Of a stretch of DNA of 41,769 bases, positions 25,798-35,848 are shown in pieces. Source of the DNA: Balneolia bacterium (lineage in GTDB: Bacteria > Bacteroidota > Rhodothermia > Balneolales > Cyclonatronaceae); the NCBI GenBank assembly GCA_003566635.1, contig PXCK01000163.1, forward strand, positions 1 to 41,769, in the 5' to 3' direction. The stretch's first letter is position 1; every line of letters starts with the position of its first letter. A model generated the notes under the pieces. That model did no database searches and had not been told where the DNA came from. It saw nothing but the letters and a program-made list of their open reading frames with translations. The translations under genes were made by a program, and so were the position numbers.

Positions 25798-28700
25798 CTA
25801 AAAGTCGATACCAATACTAAAGTAATGGACTCTACTTCCAAAAGATCCATTTTCAACGTCGTAAGGCCATGCAAGATCATACCTGAATGGTAAGCCCAAG
25901 AGAATAGTCCGTAAACCAAAACCGGTACCAGCCAAAGTTTCGTTGTATGAAGCGCCATTCCAGGTAGAACCAACATCAACAAATGCTGCCCCTTGTATAT
26001 TGAATAACGGGAACAATGGAATTGGACCCGGTACTATTGCAGCAAACAACGGGAACCGGAACTCAATATTTGCCAGTGCAAATTTATCACCAATACTTTG
26101 ATTGTAGGCATGCCCTCTCATCGGCATGGCAGGCAAAGTAAAGAACAAGCTTGCTAAATCATCATTACTAATTTGTGTTGCCAATCGATAGTTAATCCAG
26201 TTGGAAACACCACCGAGAAGAAACGACTGAGCATCTGTCCCGAAAGATGCCGCACCGGAAGCACGTAAGGCAATCGTATACTGAGGAGCAAGGCTAATAT
26301 ACTGGCGGATATCAGTAGAAGCCGTAAAAAAGCCTAAGAAATCATTTGTAGCAGGAACACTTCCTCCAACACCAAAGGCAACCCTTGTACCCTTTTGGGG
26401 TGTCAAAAATCCCGGGATGGTTACATCGCGAATATAGTTCAACTGTGGATAAATGAGATAATCTCTGTCAGTTGAGTTTTCTGTTCCCGCAAAAATACTT
26501 GTTAAATCTCTGGACAGCGTGATAAAGCCGGTTGAAAACTCTAAACGCTCAAATCGATTTAATGGATAAATCATACCTCCGGTAAAACCATAATTTCTAA
26601 AACGCACTGCATCCCCGGCAAAGTTTTGGAACTGCCACGCAGAATGTGAAAACGAAGCAACATAATTTGTACGATTTCTTAAATAAGCATACTGTAAGAA
26701 ATAATTACTGTTTCGTAAGTCAAAAACAAGATTTGTTGCAAAACTTAAGTTGTGATAACCCAATACATCAGATACAGAAACTTGTGAAAAAGTAAATACA
26801 CCCTGATAAGTTCCTACAGAAGCACTGGCAAAGTTAAAGTCAGGAGAAAAGCTTAACCTGTAACGTTTTGGTATAAAGCGTCCATCTTCTGTTTTGTTAT
26901 CAGACAAGGTAAATCTGTCTTCACGAACCACCTCTGCATATTGCTCTTCTATGTCATCAGCGAAAACATAATTCCTGAAATCAATGATATTAGAATCTGT
27001 TTGGGGCGAATCTTTTTCTACCTCTTCTTCCTCCTGCTCATCTTCTACAGGTACAGGCAGCTCTGCAAATCGATCTAAATCACTTGCAAGTCCATCCTGA
27101 CGAAATAAACCGAGGAAAAAGTTTCTACCATATCCTAGCGCTGGCACTCTGTCTTCATCCGACTCTGAACTCCTTCTCTCAGCCCAGCTGTTTGGTGTAA
27201 GTGCATGATCTTTAACTCTGCGTAATGGGTCATCAACTACAAAAATATCTAAGAATCCTCCGTTAATGCTATTCACTGCAAGTTTAGATCCATCAGGGGT
27301 AGCCGACATTTGCATCACTCCCGTTACCAGGTCTGTAACCGGTCTGGAAATGCGAGTATTCAGATCTAAGACAAATACATTATTGATACCATTCTGATCG
27401 GATATGTAGATAACCTGACCATTATTTAACATAATTGGTCTGGTTTCATTTGTAGTAGAAGTAGCCGTTAATCTCGTAGCACGATTATCTCCTATACGCA
27501 CTTTATAAATATCAGTTTGATTTAAATCAGGGTTTGCCAATAACCTAAAGTCCTCACGGTGTGTATTAAGATTTACCCGTGCTCCTCGATCGGAAGCAAA
27601 CAAAATAGATTGACTATCTGTACTCCATGATGGATTCGAATCAGTAAAAATATCGTTCGTAATGTTTACAAAATCACCGTCTTCAATATCATATACATAA
27701 ATATCTACAAATGAACCTCGCGAGCCTTGAAATGCAATTCTGGTTCCATCAGGTGACCATGCTACTGAACGAATATCATCTAATGAAGGGAATTTTAGCT
27801 TCTGAACTCTTCTGGTCTCGTAATTCACTATTGCAATATCGCTATTGCCCTGAGATGTTGTAGATAGTGCAAGTCTGGTACCATCCGGTGACCAACTAAG
27901 ATTTGGCGTCAGGATATTCAGCTCTTCAAAATCAACATTATCTTCACCTCTAATGAGTGTTTTGATATGATCGCCTGTAAGAGCATCTACCACAACTACA
28001 TCAAAAAAACCTCTTCTGTTTGTAATAAAAGCAATCCTATCACCCTGAGGGGAAATACTTGGACTTGTATTGTAAAAGCCACGATATCTCTTTTCAGTAG
28101 CCATGAAGGCAAAATTATTTAAATTCTCACGCTCAGATATTTCCGGCCAGTACCTTACGCGCAACCATTCTTTCCATCTGTTTGAAATCTCATCAAGTGT
28201 TAACCCTAAAGATTGGCGTAAAGCCAACTCATAGTTTCTACTCATACGCGTACGCTGCATAATTTCACCAATCTTTTCCCTTCCATACTCCTCTACTATG
28301 AAATACCAAAAAGATTGCCCACCCCTGTAAGCTAAAAATCCGCCCAGAAATTGGAGTGGTGGTAGGTAGTTATTCATTATAGCATCCCGCATAAACATAT
28401 CGGTTGCTGTATCCCAGCCTAATGCCGTAAACTCAGCTAAACCTTCTTCAAACCATAACGGAAAAATGCGTTGTCCCTCCGAAAGTAATATGCTTATGTT
28501 CCCCCCATAGTACATATCATTAACCATAGCATGCACCAATTCATGATGTAGCACCGCGCGAAAACCTGCATAATCAGACATGAAAGGCATTGTAATCCTG
28601 TTTTTAAATAAATCAGTCACCCCTCCAATACCTTGCGCATTTACAGGTAATTGCACAACGTTGGTTTGAGAAAAATCCGAATGTGAATCGTACAAAATTA

Positions 28701-28956
28701 CCCGGATGCGGTCATTGATTTCATGACGAAAATCCTGAGAAAGTTGTTTATAAGCCGCTTCAAGACTAAAGGCAGCGAACTCTGCCATAAAGTAATTCCG
28801 ACTATCATAGTAATAAATATCGAAGTGATCGGATTGGATAATTCTCCAGTCGAATCGTTCGTATTGTACACGATTCTTACCGAAGAAAAAAGATTGTGCA
28901 ACGGTAGCTTCTGCTATAAAGAAGAAAGCAAAAAAAAGAATGAGCAAATTTCTCAT
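25798..28956 (-). CDS. Outer-membrane protein: MA-type peptidase, Tol-like propeller, BamA-type barrel
   Basis: This 1052-residue protein starts with a signal peptide (LLILFFAFFFIAEATVAQ, cut near residue 20). Residues about 35-270 form a gluzincin metallopeptidase of the MA-like type: HELVH at 138-142 and the third ligand Glu171 in EEGLAEF. Residues about 290-580 form a TolB/PD40-like beta-propeller with repeats such as LSWSPDGTRLAL and VAWSPDGTRIAF. An acidic spacer (about 640-700) leads to a C-terminal barrel of the surface-antigen (BamA/TamA) type, ending in Phe like a beta-signal. It probably sits in the outer membrane with the other parts in the periplasm. It lies 140 bp after rnr; substrate and role are unknown. 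Confidence 0.9.
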   Translation of the reverse strand: MRNLLILFFAFFFIAEATVAQSFFFGKNRVQYERFDWRIIQSDHFDIYYYDSRNYFMAEFAAFSLEAAYKQLSQDFRHEINDRIRVILYDSHSDFSQTNVVQLPVNAQGIGGVTDLFKNRITMPFMSDYAGFRAVLHHELVHAMVNDMYYGGNISILLSEGQRIFPLWFEEGLAEFTALGWDTATDMFMRDAIMNNYLPPLQFLGGFLAYRGGQSFWYFIVEEYGREKIGEIMQRTRMSRNYELALRQSLGLTLDEISNRWKEWLRVRYWPEISERENLNNFAFMATEKRYRGFYNTSPSISPQGDRIAFITNRRGFFDVVVVDALTGDHIKTLIRGEDNVDFEELNILTPNLSWSPDGTRLALSTTSQGNSDIAIVNYETRRVQKLKFPSLDDIRSVAWSPDGTRIAFQGSRGSFVDIYVYDIEDGDFVNITNDIFTDSNPSWSTDSQSILFASDRGARVNLNTHREDFRLLANPDLNQTDIYKVRIGDNRATRLTATSTTNETRPIMLNNGQVIYISDQNGINNVFVLDLNTRISRPVTDLVTGVMQMSATPDGSKLAVNSINGGFLDIFVVDDPLRRVKDHALTPNSWAERRSSESDEDRVPALGYGRNFFLGLFRQDGLASDLDRFAELPVPVEDEQEEEEVEKDSPQTDSNIIDFRNYVFADDIEEQYAEVVREDRFTLSDNKTEDGRFIPKRYRLSFSPDFNFASASVGTYQGVFTFSQVSVSDVLGYHNLSFATNLVFDLRNSNYFLQYAYLRNRTNYVASFSHSAWQFQNFAGDAVRFRNYGFTGGMIYPLNRFERLEFSTGFITLSRDLTSIFAGTENSTDRDYLIYPQLNYIRDVTIPGFLTPQKGTRVAFGVGGSVPATNDFLGFFTASTDIRQYISLAPQYTIALRASGAASFGTDAQSFLLGGVSNWINYRLATQISNDDLASLFFTLPAMPMRGHAYNQSIGDKFALANIEFRFPLFAAIVPGPIPLFPLFNIQGAAFVDVGSTWNGASYNETLAGTGFGLRTILLGLPFRYDLAWPYDVENGSFGSRVHYFSIGIDF

Positions 28957-29095
28957 AAGGAAAAAATACGCTTTTTGAGGAAATTAGAATAGTTGATTAC
29001 GATACAAACGCTTCAAAAACAATGTTCGTACCTTAGTATAATTAATTTACAGTTATGATAGTAGAATATTTAAACCCTAATTACCTGTATTTTGT

Positions 29096-31240
29096 TCATG
29101 CAAGTTCAAAATCTATTTGACGGAGCGGAATACTTGTGCCCGACACCCGAATTTTGACCTCGTCACCAAGTTTATAAGATCTTCCTTTATTCTTACCGGT
29201 CAGGCAATGTCGTTTAGAGTCAAAAATGTAGTAATCATCGTCAAGGTCATGCATTCCTATCATCCCTTCACAAAATAGCTCATTGAGTAAAACATATATA
29301 CCTCGTTCAGTAACGCCACTTACTACACCCATATACTCCGAACCAATATGGTCAGTCATAAATTCAACCTGCTTTAGTTTGATTGAATCACGCTCGGCTG
29401 TTACAGCCATTTTTTCCCGCTCGCTACAATGTTCTCCCTGTTCATTTAATTCTGCAAAACGATAAGATGGCACACCTTTGGCATAACTTTTTAATAAGCG
29501 GTGAACAATCACATCAGGATAACGCCTTATTGGACTTGTAAAATGAGCATAATGTTTGAAACCGAGACCAAAATGGCCAATATTCTTGGGTGAATAAATT
29601 GCTTTCGCCATTGAACGTAATATTTGATCATTAACCGTATACTCAATTGGCTTTCCTTTAACCTGTTCTAAAACATTATTTATTTCCTTTGCTCCAATAT
29701 TTTTCCCAATTTTGAAATCAATGCCCAAAACTCTAACATTTTCTGCAACATTACCAAGGCGCTCTAAATCGGGTTTGTCGTGTACTCTGTAAAAGAACGG
29801 AAATAAATCTTTGTCCGGTTTTCGGCCTGATTTCTTTCTTAACAAATCTACATGAATGGCAACCGTTTTATTTGCCAAGAGCATGCACTCTTCAATTAAC
29901 CTGTGGGCTTTTAATCTTTGCTTGATGTATACATCGGTTATTTTTCCATGCTCGTTAAGTACAAACTTAGGCTCGGGTGTATTCAAATCTATAGCATTTT
30001 TTTCAAACCTTTGCTTTGTTAATGTATCTGTTAAACGAGTAAGAATTTCAATGGGTTCACTTAAGACATCATGTGTAGTTCTTTTTTGAATGATATCTTC
30101 GGCTTCTTCATATGTTAATCTAAACGACGAGTGCGTAACCGTTTCTTCTATGGAATAATCTACAACTTTACAGTCTTCAGTCAATTCCATAAAGCAACTG
30201 TAAGTCATTTTGTCTTCATTTGGCCGAAGACTGCAAACCCCATTACTTAGCTTTTCAGGCAACATTGGTATCACCCTGTCAACCAAATAAACCGAGGTTC
30301 CACGGCTATTAGCTTCCTTATCCAAAATCGACCCGGTTTGCATGTAATGGGTAACATCAGCAATGTGTACTCCTAACCTATAATTACCATTCTCAAGTTT
30401 TTCTATACTTAAAGCATCATCGAAATCCTTTGCATCTTCAGGGTCGATTGTAAATACCAACAAGTCCCTTATATCACGCCTTTTTTTAATTTCACTTGCA
30501 GGCGGCTCAGTTGGTATACGTTCGCAAAACGTTTCGACCTCGGGTGGAAATGAACTTTTCATTTGGTTCTCTGCCAATATAGATAATACTTCGGCATCGT
30601 TGCTTCCCTTCTTGCCCAAAATTTCAATTACTTCAGCTTCCGGCAAAGATCTGGGGTGAAGCCAATCAACCAATTTGAACAGTACTTTATCATTGGTTTT
30701 AGCACCTTTTGTATTATCCGGGTGAACAAAAAAGGTAATATGAGCGGATTTCTCATCCGGTTCAATTATGCACGCCTTGCTGCTCTCCCTGCTAAATGTA
30801 CCAACATAAAACTCATTCCCTCTTTCCAGAATTTCTAAAACCTTACCTTCATATCTGCCTCGTGAATCTTTGCCTGCTATCTTTATTGATACTTTATCGT
30901 TTGGCAAGGCCAAGCCCATTTTCTTTTTGGGTATTCGAATGTCATTATCATAATCAGGTAAGGTTACAAACCCTACACCATGTCTGTTGATACTTATTTT
31001 CCCAACTGTTTGGGAATCTGTTTTTTTATTTTCGTTGATTTTTAATTCCTGTTTTTCATTAATGGTGATGCGCCCTTGCTTTTCAAGGTTTTGAATTGCT
31101 CTATGCAAACTTCTTAAATTACCACCTTCGAACATGAGCGTGGTCTCGACCAGCTCTAAGGGTATATCGAACTTGGAGTGTCTTCTCAAAAAATTATAAA
31201 CAAACTCCTCAAGCTCTTTTACTTTTTTCTTTTTAGCCAT
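29096..31240 (-). CDS. rnr: Ribonuclease R
   Basis: This processive 3'-5' exoribonuclease (RNB family) degrades structured RNA, including defective rRNA and tmRNA-tagged messages. The 714-residue protein has an N-terminal winged helix (KVKELEEFVYNFLRR), cold-shock domains with GVGFVTLPDYDNDIRIP, the RNB catalytic region with TIDPEDAKDFDDALS and HIADVTHYM, YSPKNIGHFGLGF and HFTSPIRRYPDVIVHR, and a C-terminal S1 domain. It lacks the long basic tail of the E. coli enzyme (813 residues). It starts 24 bp after tamB in the same operon. Confidence 0.97.
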   Translation of the reverse strand: MAKKKKVKELEEFVYNFLRRHSKFDIPLELVETTLMFEGGNLRSLHRAIQNLEKQGRITINEKQELKINENKKTDSQTVGKISINRHGVGFVTLPDYDNDIRIPKKKMGLALPNDKVSIKIAGKDSRGRYEGKVLEILERGNEFYVGTFSRESSKACIIEPDEKSAHITFFVHPDNTKGAKTNDKVLFKLVDWLHPRSLPEAEVIEILGKKGSNDAEVLSILAENQMKSSFPPEVETFCERIPTEPPASEIKKRRDIRDLLVFTIDPEDAKDFDDALSIEKLENGNYRLGVHIADVTHYMQTGSILDKEANSRGTSVYLVDRVIPMLPEKLSNGVCSLRPNEDKMTYSCFMELTEDCKVVDYSIEETVTHSSFRLTYEEAEDIIQKRTTHDVLSEPIEILTRLTDTLTKQRFEKNAIDLNTPEPKFVLNEHGKITDVYIKQRLKAHRLIEECMLLANKTVAIHVDLLRKKSGRKPDKDLFPFFYRVHDKPDLERLGNVAENVRVLGIDFKIGKNIGAKEINNVLEQVKGKPIEYTVNDQILRSMAKAIYSPKNIGHFGLGFKHYAHFTSPIRRYPDVIVHRLLKSYAKGVPSYRFAELNEQGEHCSEREKMAVTAERDSIKLKQVEFMTDHIGSEYMGVVSGVTERGIYVLLNELFCEGMIGMHDLDDDYYIFDSKRHCLTGKNKGRSYKLGDEVKIRVSGTSIPLRQIDFELA

Positions 31241-31264
31241 CTTATCAAAATTGTTAGTTAATTT

Positions 31265-34200
31265 TTAATCCTCATTATCATTTACAGGCGATACACTTCG
31301 CTTAAACGGATTAATTCTTCTGCCAAGTTCACCCCATGTGTTAAATTGAATTCTGGCATCTAAGCCTAAGCCGTTAATAGTTTCAAATTGTCCCCGAGAT
31401 GCAGATGCAAGACCCGATAAAAAAGGATCTCTTCGGTGAAAAGCCTGAACCGAAAGGTAACGGTTAATTTGGAATGTAACATCAAAATCTCCGAGATTGG
31501 CGTCTTCGCCTGTAATTAGTCCTTCTCTTCGTAGTGTAAGCCTGTCGTCAAATAATCTAAGCGCAATTCCAAGATCTGCCTGATCAAATCCGGTCAGGTT
31601 CAAATCTATGTCTAAGTTGCTAACGTTTGAGTTAAGTAATGTATTAATTTGTGATGATAGCAATGTGCCAATTCCAACTTGTCCGGCCCTTGTTTGAAGA
31701 GAACCTGTATCTCTGGTATCGGTATCCACAGGGTAAAAACTATTAGTGAACAGTATAGTAGTTGCTTGTAATAATTTTTGCTCTTCACTATTTATTATAC
31801 CCAATATAGCTGCTGTTTGAGAAGCGTCAACCCCGGTCGGCAACTCGAAGAAAAAGTCGTTTTCAATCGCATCTATAGTACCGCCAATTACCAGTATCAA
31901 ATCTACAGCCACTCGCTGAATCTGATCATCGGCCAAATCAGGTCTAAGCGGGCGTATATCAGGTCTGGCCCTATATGATGCTAGTACATTAATTCTGGCG
32001 TTGATGGGGTCTCCATCCCAGTTAATCGTACCTCCGTCTCTAATGCTAAATCTTCGAACAAATATATCTCCCCCCACGAAATTGTAATCACCACCGCTTA
32101 CATCAAATCTGCCAAAAACCTGAAATTCCTGATCTTGTAGAAGTAACCGAATATTACCGGTACCACGTGCTGTTAATACTTCATTCGTTACGTTATCAAA
32201 AACAAGTCTTACCGTCATGTTTTGGTTTGCTACAAACCTCAAATCTAACTGAAATTGCTCAATAAAGGTTAAATCTACGTCATTGTTATCATTGGATTCA
32301 GTTTCAATTTCTTCCGTTATTGTAGGTTCATCAAAAGAATCTACAAATTCGATAAAGCGAATGGCTTCTTCGCTGAATCCCTCTTCTTCGGCAAGTATGG
32401 AAATTACTGAATTTGATGTAAGCGAAATTGGCTCTGGCGTTGATAAAAATGGAGAGAAATTGGTTCCGGTCATACGAACGATACCTGTTCCAAAAGCCCT
32501 ACCGTAAAATGGAGTGTCAGGTGAATAGCTATTATCAATGAACCGTAATCGATTCATACTTAGCTGGATATTCAAAAAGCTTTCCCGTTGAAAATCGTTT
32601 AAATCTATGTCGCCAGATAGTACTCCTGTGCCACCTGAATTATCCGAAATTCTGACATCGTTTAACACAACACCTTGGTCATTATTGAGCAAAACATCTC
32701 CGTTTAAGATGAGTAAACTATTCAAAAAGACTGGTCTTAAAGCTACATCATGAACAGTAAATTTAGCATCATAACCTATTCCATCATCGTCATAAATGAA
32801 TTTTCCTTCTCCTGAAGCTCTGCCTTCAAGCTCAGTAAAAATATCCTGAACTATAAACGGTAGAATCCATAAGTCAATCTCCTGAAAGTCAATATCTAAA
32901 TCAACAAGGATACTTCCAGATTCCGAACCACTTGGCTGGATAAAACCAATAATATGAATATCTTGACCAATTTCCTGATTTCCGGCCAGATAGTCGGCAT
33001 AAACTTGAGGGTCGGTAAGAATCCTTAAATCAATATTAAACAACTCTTGCAAGTTATCATAAGAGCTTTCAAATTCAATATCGCCAATTAACCTGTCATC
33101 CAACCTTAATTCGTTAGTTACCAATTTACCAGATAAAAAAGGATTAGTTCGAAGTGTACTTGTCGTAAACATTCCATTTAATCTGCCTTCAAACTTTATT
33201 TCGCCATCAACTATATCAGAGATTTTTATTAGCTGAAAGTCCTGTAGCTCAACAACTACTTCATCATCAATTTGCTCGCTTAAAGTACCATCTATTACAA
33301 TACGTTCGTCGATATTTCCAAACTCCAATCGATCGAAAATAATATGTCCTGATGTATCAATTCGTATTGGTGTTTCAGAAATATTTTGCCAATTATAAGA
33401 TTCATCACCTACAAAAAACTCAAGTACACGTATATCGGCACCACGCTCGGTAAAAACTCCCGTTATTTGTGACCCAAGCCGAACATCATTACCAACAGTA
33501 GCTTCAAATTCCTCTAAAACAACAGCTTCGTCATACATATTTATTCGAATTCTATTGTCTCGTAAATTGGTATTTGAAATTTCAAGCAATCCCGCAGATA
33601 GGTCAATTATTGTTTCATGAAAACCAAAATTTTGATTTTTCCTAATTGATGAATAAATATCCACTACTAAACTATCAGCTTTAAAATCATCTACTATAAA
33701 AAAATCAGAACTGATATTACCTGCAATTTCAAATTCTTCATCGGTTGATCTATAAGATAGATTGATATTCGTAATGGTATCCAAAGATGGAATTTGAGCA
33801 AAAAATTGATTCAGAGTCGTAAGGTCATCAATCTGAGCTTTCAAATCCAGGTTCAAGTCAAATACGTGATCACCTAATGTGGCAGGTCTTAATGGAAGTT
33901 CATGCAAGTAAATCGTTCTATTCTTGATTTTAGATTTTGTTTCCCATAGCCAGTACTCATAGGATTCTATCATTTGAGAAGGGACTATATCGCCACTTAA
34001 TTCTAATTCCAGCCAGGTTCCTCCTATAGTCAAAAGCCGGTTTTCATCTGTTGGTGGACTTAGCGCAAAAATTAACTCGAACTCGTCAATTTCTTGGTCA
34101 TTAATTTTAGAATCGCGGAAATCGAAATAGAAATCTCCGTGAAATGAATCAAGTGTAAAACCTTGGGTCACCAAGTTATACCTAAAATTAAACTCAGAGG

Positions 34201-35848
34201 ATTCAAAGTCTCCAAATGAATAAACTTGTGCAAAGTCTATGGTATTTGCCTCTCCGGAGAAGTTTAAAATTGGCTCATCTAATAAAAGATCCATCCACCC
34301 TGTACCGGAAAATGAACCCTCTCCTGCATACAGATTAAAAGATGGCTCAAAAAAGCCTTCGTCTATAACCCCTTCGAGTAACAATTTCTCTATATTTAAA
34401 TCTTCTACAAATGAATTCGTAAAATCTAAAGTTACTGAAGCAGTAGCTGATCTATAATCTGTACCCTGCCCTTCAAGATTTAAGTCGCCATTTATTAGAG
34501 CTTTAGACAATCCCAGAGACGAATATATAGAGAGGTCAATCTCATCTAAAACTAAACTGAGATTATAAGCAGGCAATTCTTCACTTATATTTATAACTCC
34601 TAATAAATTCACTTCGCCTGAGGGAGAAAAAATATCCCATCTTGTTTCAAACTCATTGAAGTCCCCGTTTAAAAAACCTCTTACTGTTAGTTCTCCCAGT
34701 TCCTCGAATAAGAACGTTTCATCCAAAAGGCTCATCATTTTCAAATCGTTGGTATGAGCATTTAAAAATTCTATTTCAGCGGAATAAGAAATTATTTCTA
34801 AATCAAATGGATGTTGAACCATTCCATTTAATAAGGCTCTGCTATCCCCAAATTGAACATCTAAACGACTCAGCTCAGCCTCGGTCATTGAACCTTCAGC
34901 ATTTAGTTCCACTGAAATTGGTAATAAATAGGGCTCAAGTACGGGCATAATATCCGAAAACTCTTGAGGGTTTATGTTCATGTCGTTAATCCTGAAGCGA
35001 TAAGTTGCATTCTCAAGTTGTTCGCGAATATTTTCTCTAACCAAATGAATTCCATCAATTTCTAAATTAAATCGAAAAAGAGACTCATTAGATCGAAAAG
35101 TAATCCGGTTTAATTCAAAGAAGCGATCATCTGCATAAATTTGTCCACGAAATTGCCAGTCTTTATTTTTTAATTGAGGTGTTTGGAAAACAAAGTTTGA
35201 GAGATTAAAAAATTGTCGCTCCGGACTCAATTCCAAAGAAACAGAAGTATTGAGATTTTCGAAAAAAAACTCATCAGGAAGATCAAGCCCAACATCTCTG
35301 CCATTTAACTTTACCAGACCGTTACCATTCGTAACTACAAAACGGGATACCCGAAACCTTGGAATTCGGATTTCACTTCTTTCAGAATTTTCTTCCAAAT
35401 CTATTGGGTCTTCCTCATCGTTGGCTCTGAATGCATTTAGCAAGTTATTCGACTCTTCATCTTCGTAAAACGTTAAATTCAAATGTGGTTGATTTAATAC
35501 AGCAGAAGAAATTGTAAACTCCCTGCGTAGTAAATCCTGAATAGAAATTTGAATACTTACCGATTCAACTGAAAAAACTTCTTCTATAACATCGTTATGC
35601 TGATAGTTTAATTGAATATCTTGTAAAACAACTTGAAAAGGCAATCTTCCCGATAGCTCTCCTATTTGTAGCTCACTATTGTATAGAGAGTTAAAGTTAT
35701 TTTCGATAGAATCTGCTATATATCTTTGAACCGGATTTAATTGAAGAGCTCCCCAAACAAGAACAGCAAACACCAATATAGTAACTCCAAGACTGATAAC
35801 CAGAGTCCAAAAATATCGCCAGGTGTTATAAATCCACTTTAGTATCAA
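31265..35848 (-). CDS. tamB: Translocation and assembly module TamB (AsmA-like/DUF490)
   Basis: TamB-family proteins are long periplasm-spanning lipid-transfer or assembly proteins anchored in the inner membrane. This 1527-residue protein has one N-terminal membrane segment (YFWTLVISLGVTILVFAVLVW), a very long beta-rich body with AsmA-like repeats, and the C-terminal TamB domain with VAVDLILVIGGTIDAIENDF and LPTGVDASQTAAILGIINSEEQ. The start is TTG at 35848, overlapping the aroB stop by 4 bp (TTGA); no nearby ATG keeps the membrane segment. E. coli TamB is about 1259 residues. No tamA gene is adjacent. Confidence 0.92.
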   Translation of the reverse strand: MILKWIYNTWRYFWTLVISLGVTILVFAVLVWGALQLNPVQRYIADSIENNFNSLYNSELQIGELSGRLPFQVVLQDIQLNYQHNDVIEEVFSVESVSIQISIQDLLRREFTISSAVLNQPHLNLTFYEDEESNNLLNAFRANDEEDPIDLEENSERSEIRIPRFRVSRFVVTNGNGLVKLNGRDVGLDLPDEFFFENLNTSVSLELSPERQFFNLSNFVFQTPQLKNKDWQFRGQIYADDRFFELNRITFRSNESLFRFNLEIDGIHLVRENIREQLENATYRFRINDMNINPQEFSDIMPVLEPYLLPISVELNAEGSMTEAELSRLDVQFGDSRALLNGMVQHPFDLEIISYSAEIEFLNAHTNDLKMMSLLDETFLFEELGELTVRGFLNGDFNEFETRWDIFSPSGEVNLLGVINISEELPAYNLSLVLDEIDLSIYSSLGLSKALINGDLNLEGQGTDYRSATASVTLDFTNSFVEDLNIEKLLLEGVIDEGFFEPSFNLYAGEGSFSGTGWMDLLLDEPILNFSGEANTIDFAQVYSFGDFESSEFNFRYNLVTQGFTLDSFHGDFYFDFRDSKINDQEIDEFELIFALSPPTDENRLLTIGGTWLELELSGDIVPSQMIESYEYWLWETKSKIKNRTIYLHELPLRPATLGDHVFDLNLDLKAQIDDLTTLNQFFAQIPSLDTITNINLSYRSTDEEFEIAGNISSDFFIVDDFKADSLVVDIYSSIRKNQNFGFHETIIDLSAGLLEISNTNLRDNRIRINMYDEAVVLEEFEATVGNDVRLGSQITGVFTERGADIRVLEFFVGDESYNWQNISETPIRIDTSGHIIFDRLEFGNIDERIVIDGTLSEQIDDEVVVELQDFQLIKISDIVDGEIKFEGRLNGMFTTSTLRTNPFLSGKLVTNELRLDDRLIGDIEFESSYDNLQELFNIDLRILTDPQVYADYLAGNQEIGQDIHIIGFIQPSGSESGSILVDLDIDFQEIDLWILPFIVQDIFTELEGRASGEGKFIYDDDGIGYDAKFTVHDVALRPVFLNSLLILNGDVLLNNDQGVVLNDVRISDNSGGTGVLSGDIDLNDFQRESFLNIQLSMNRLRFIDNSYSPDTPFYGRAFGTGIVRMTGTNFSPFLSTPEPISLTSNSVISILAEEEGFSEEAIRFIEFVDSFDEPTITEEIETESNDNNDVDLTFIEQFQLDLRFVANQNMTVRLVFDNVTNEVLTARGTGNIRLLLQDQEFQVFGRFDVSGGDYNFVGGDIFVRRFSIRDGGTINWDGDPINARINVLASYRARPDIRPLRPDLADDQIQRVAVDLILVIGGTIDAIENDFFFELPTGVDASQTAAILGIINSEEQKLLQATTILFTNSFYPVDTDTRDTGSLQTRAGQVGIGTLLSSQINTLLNSNVSNLDIDLNLTGFDQADLGIALRLFDDRLTLRREGLITGEDANLGDFDVTFQINRYLSVQAFHRRDPFLSGLASASRGQFETINGLGLDARIQFNTWGELGRRINPFKRSVSPVNDNED

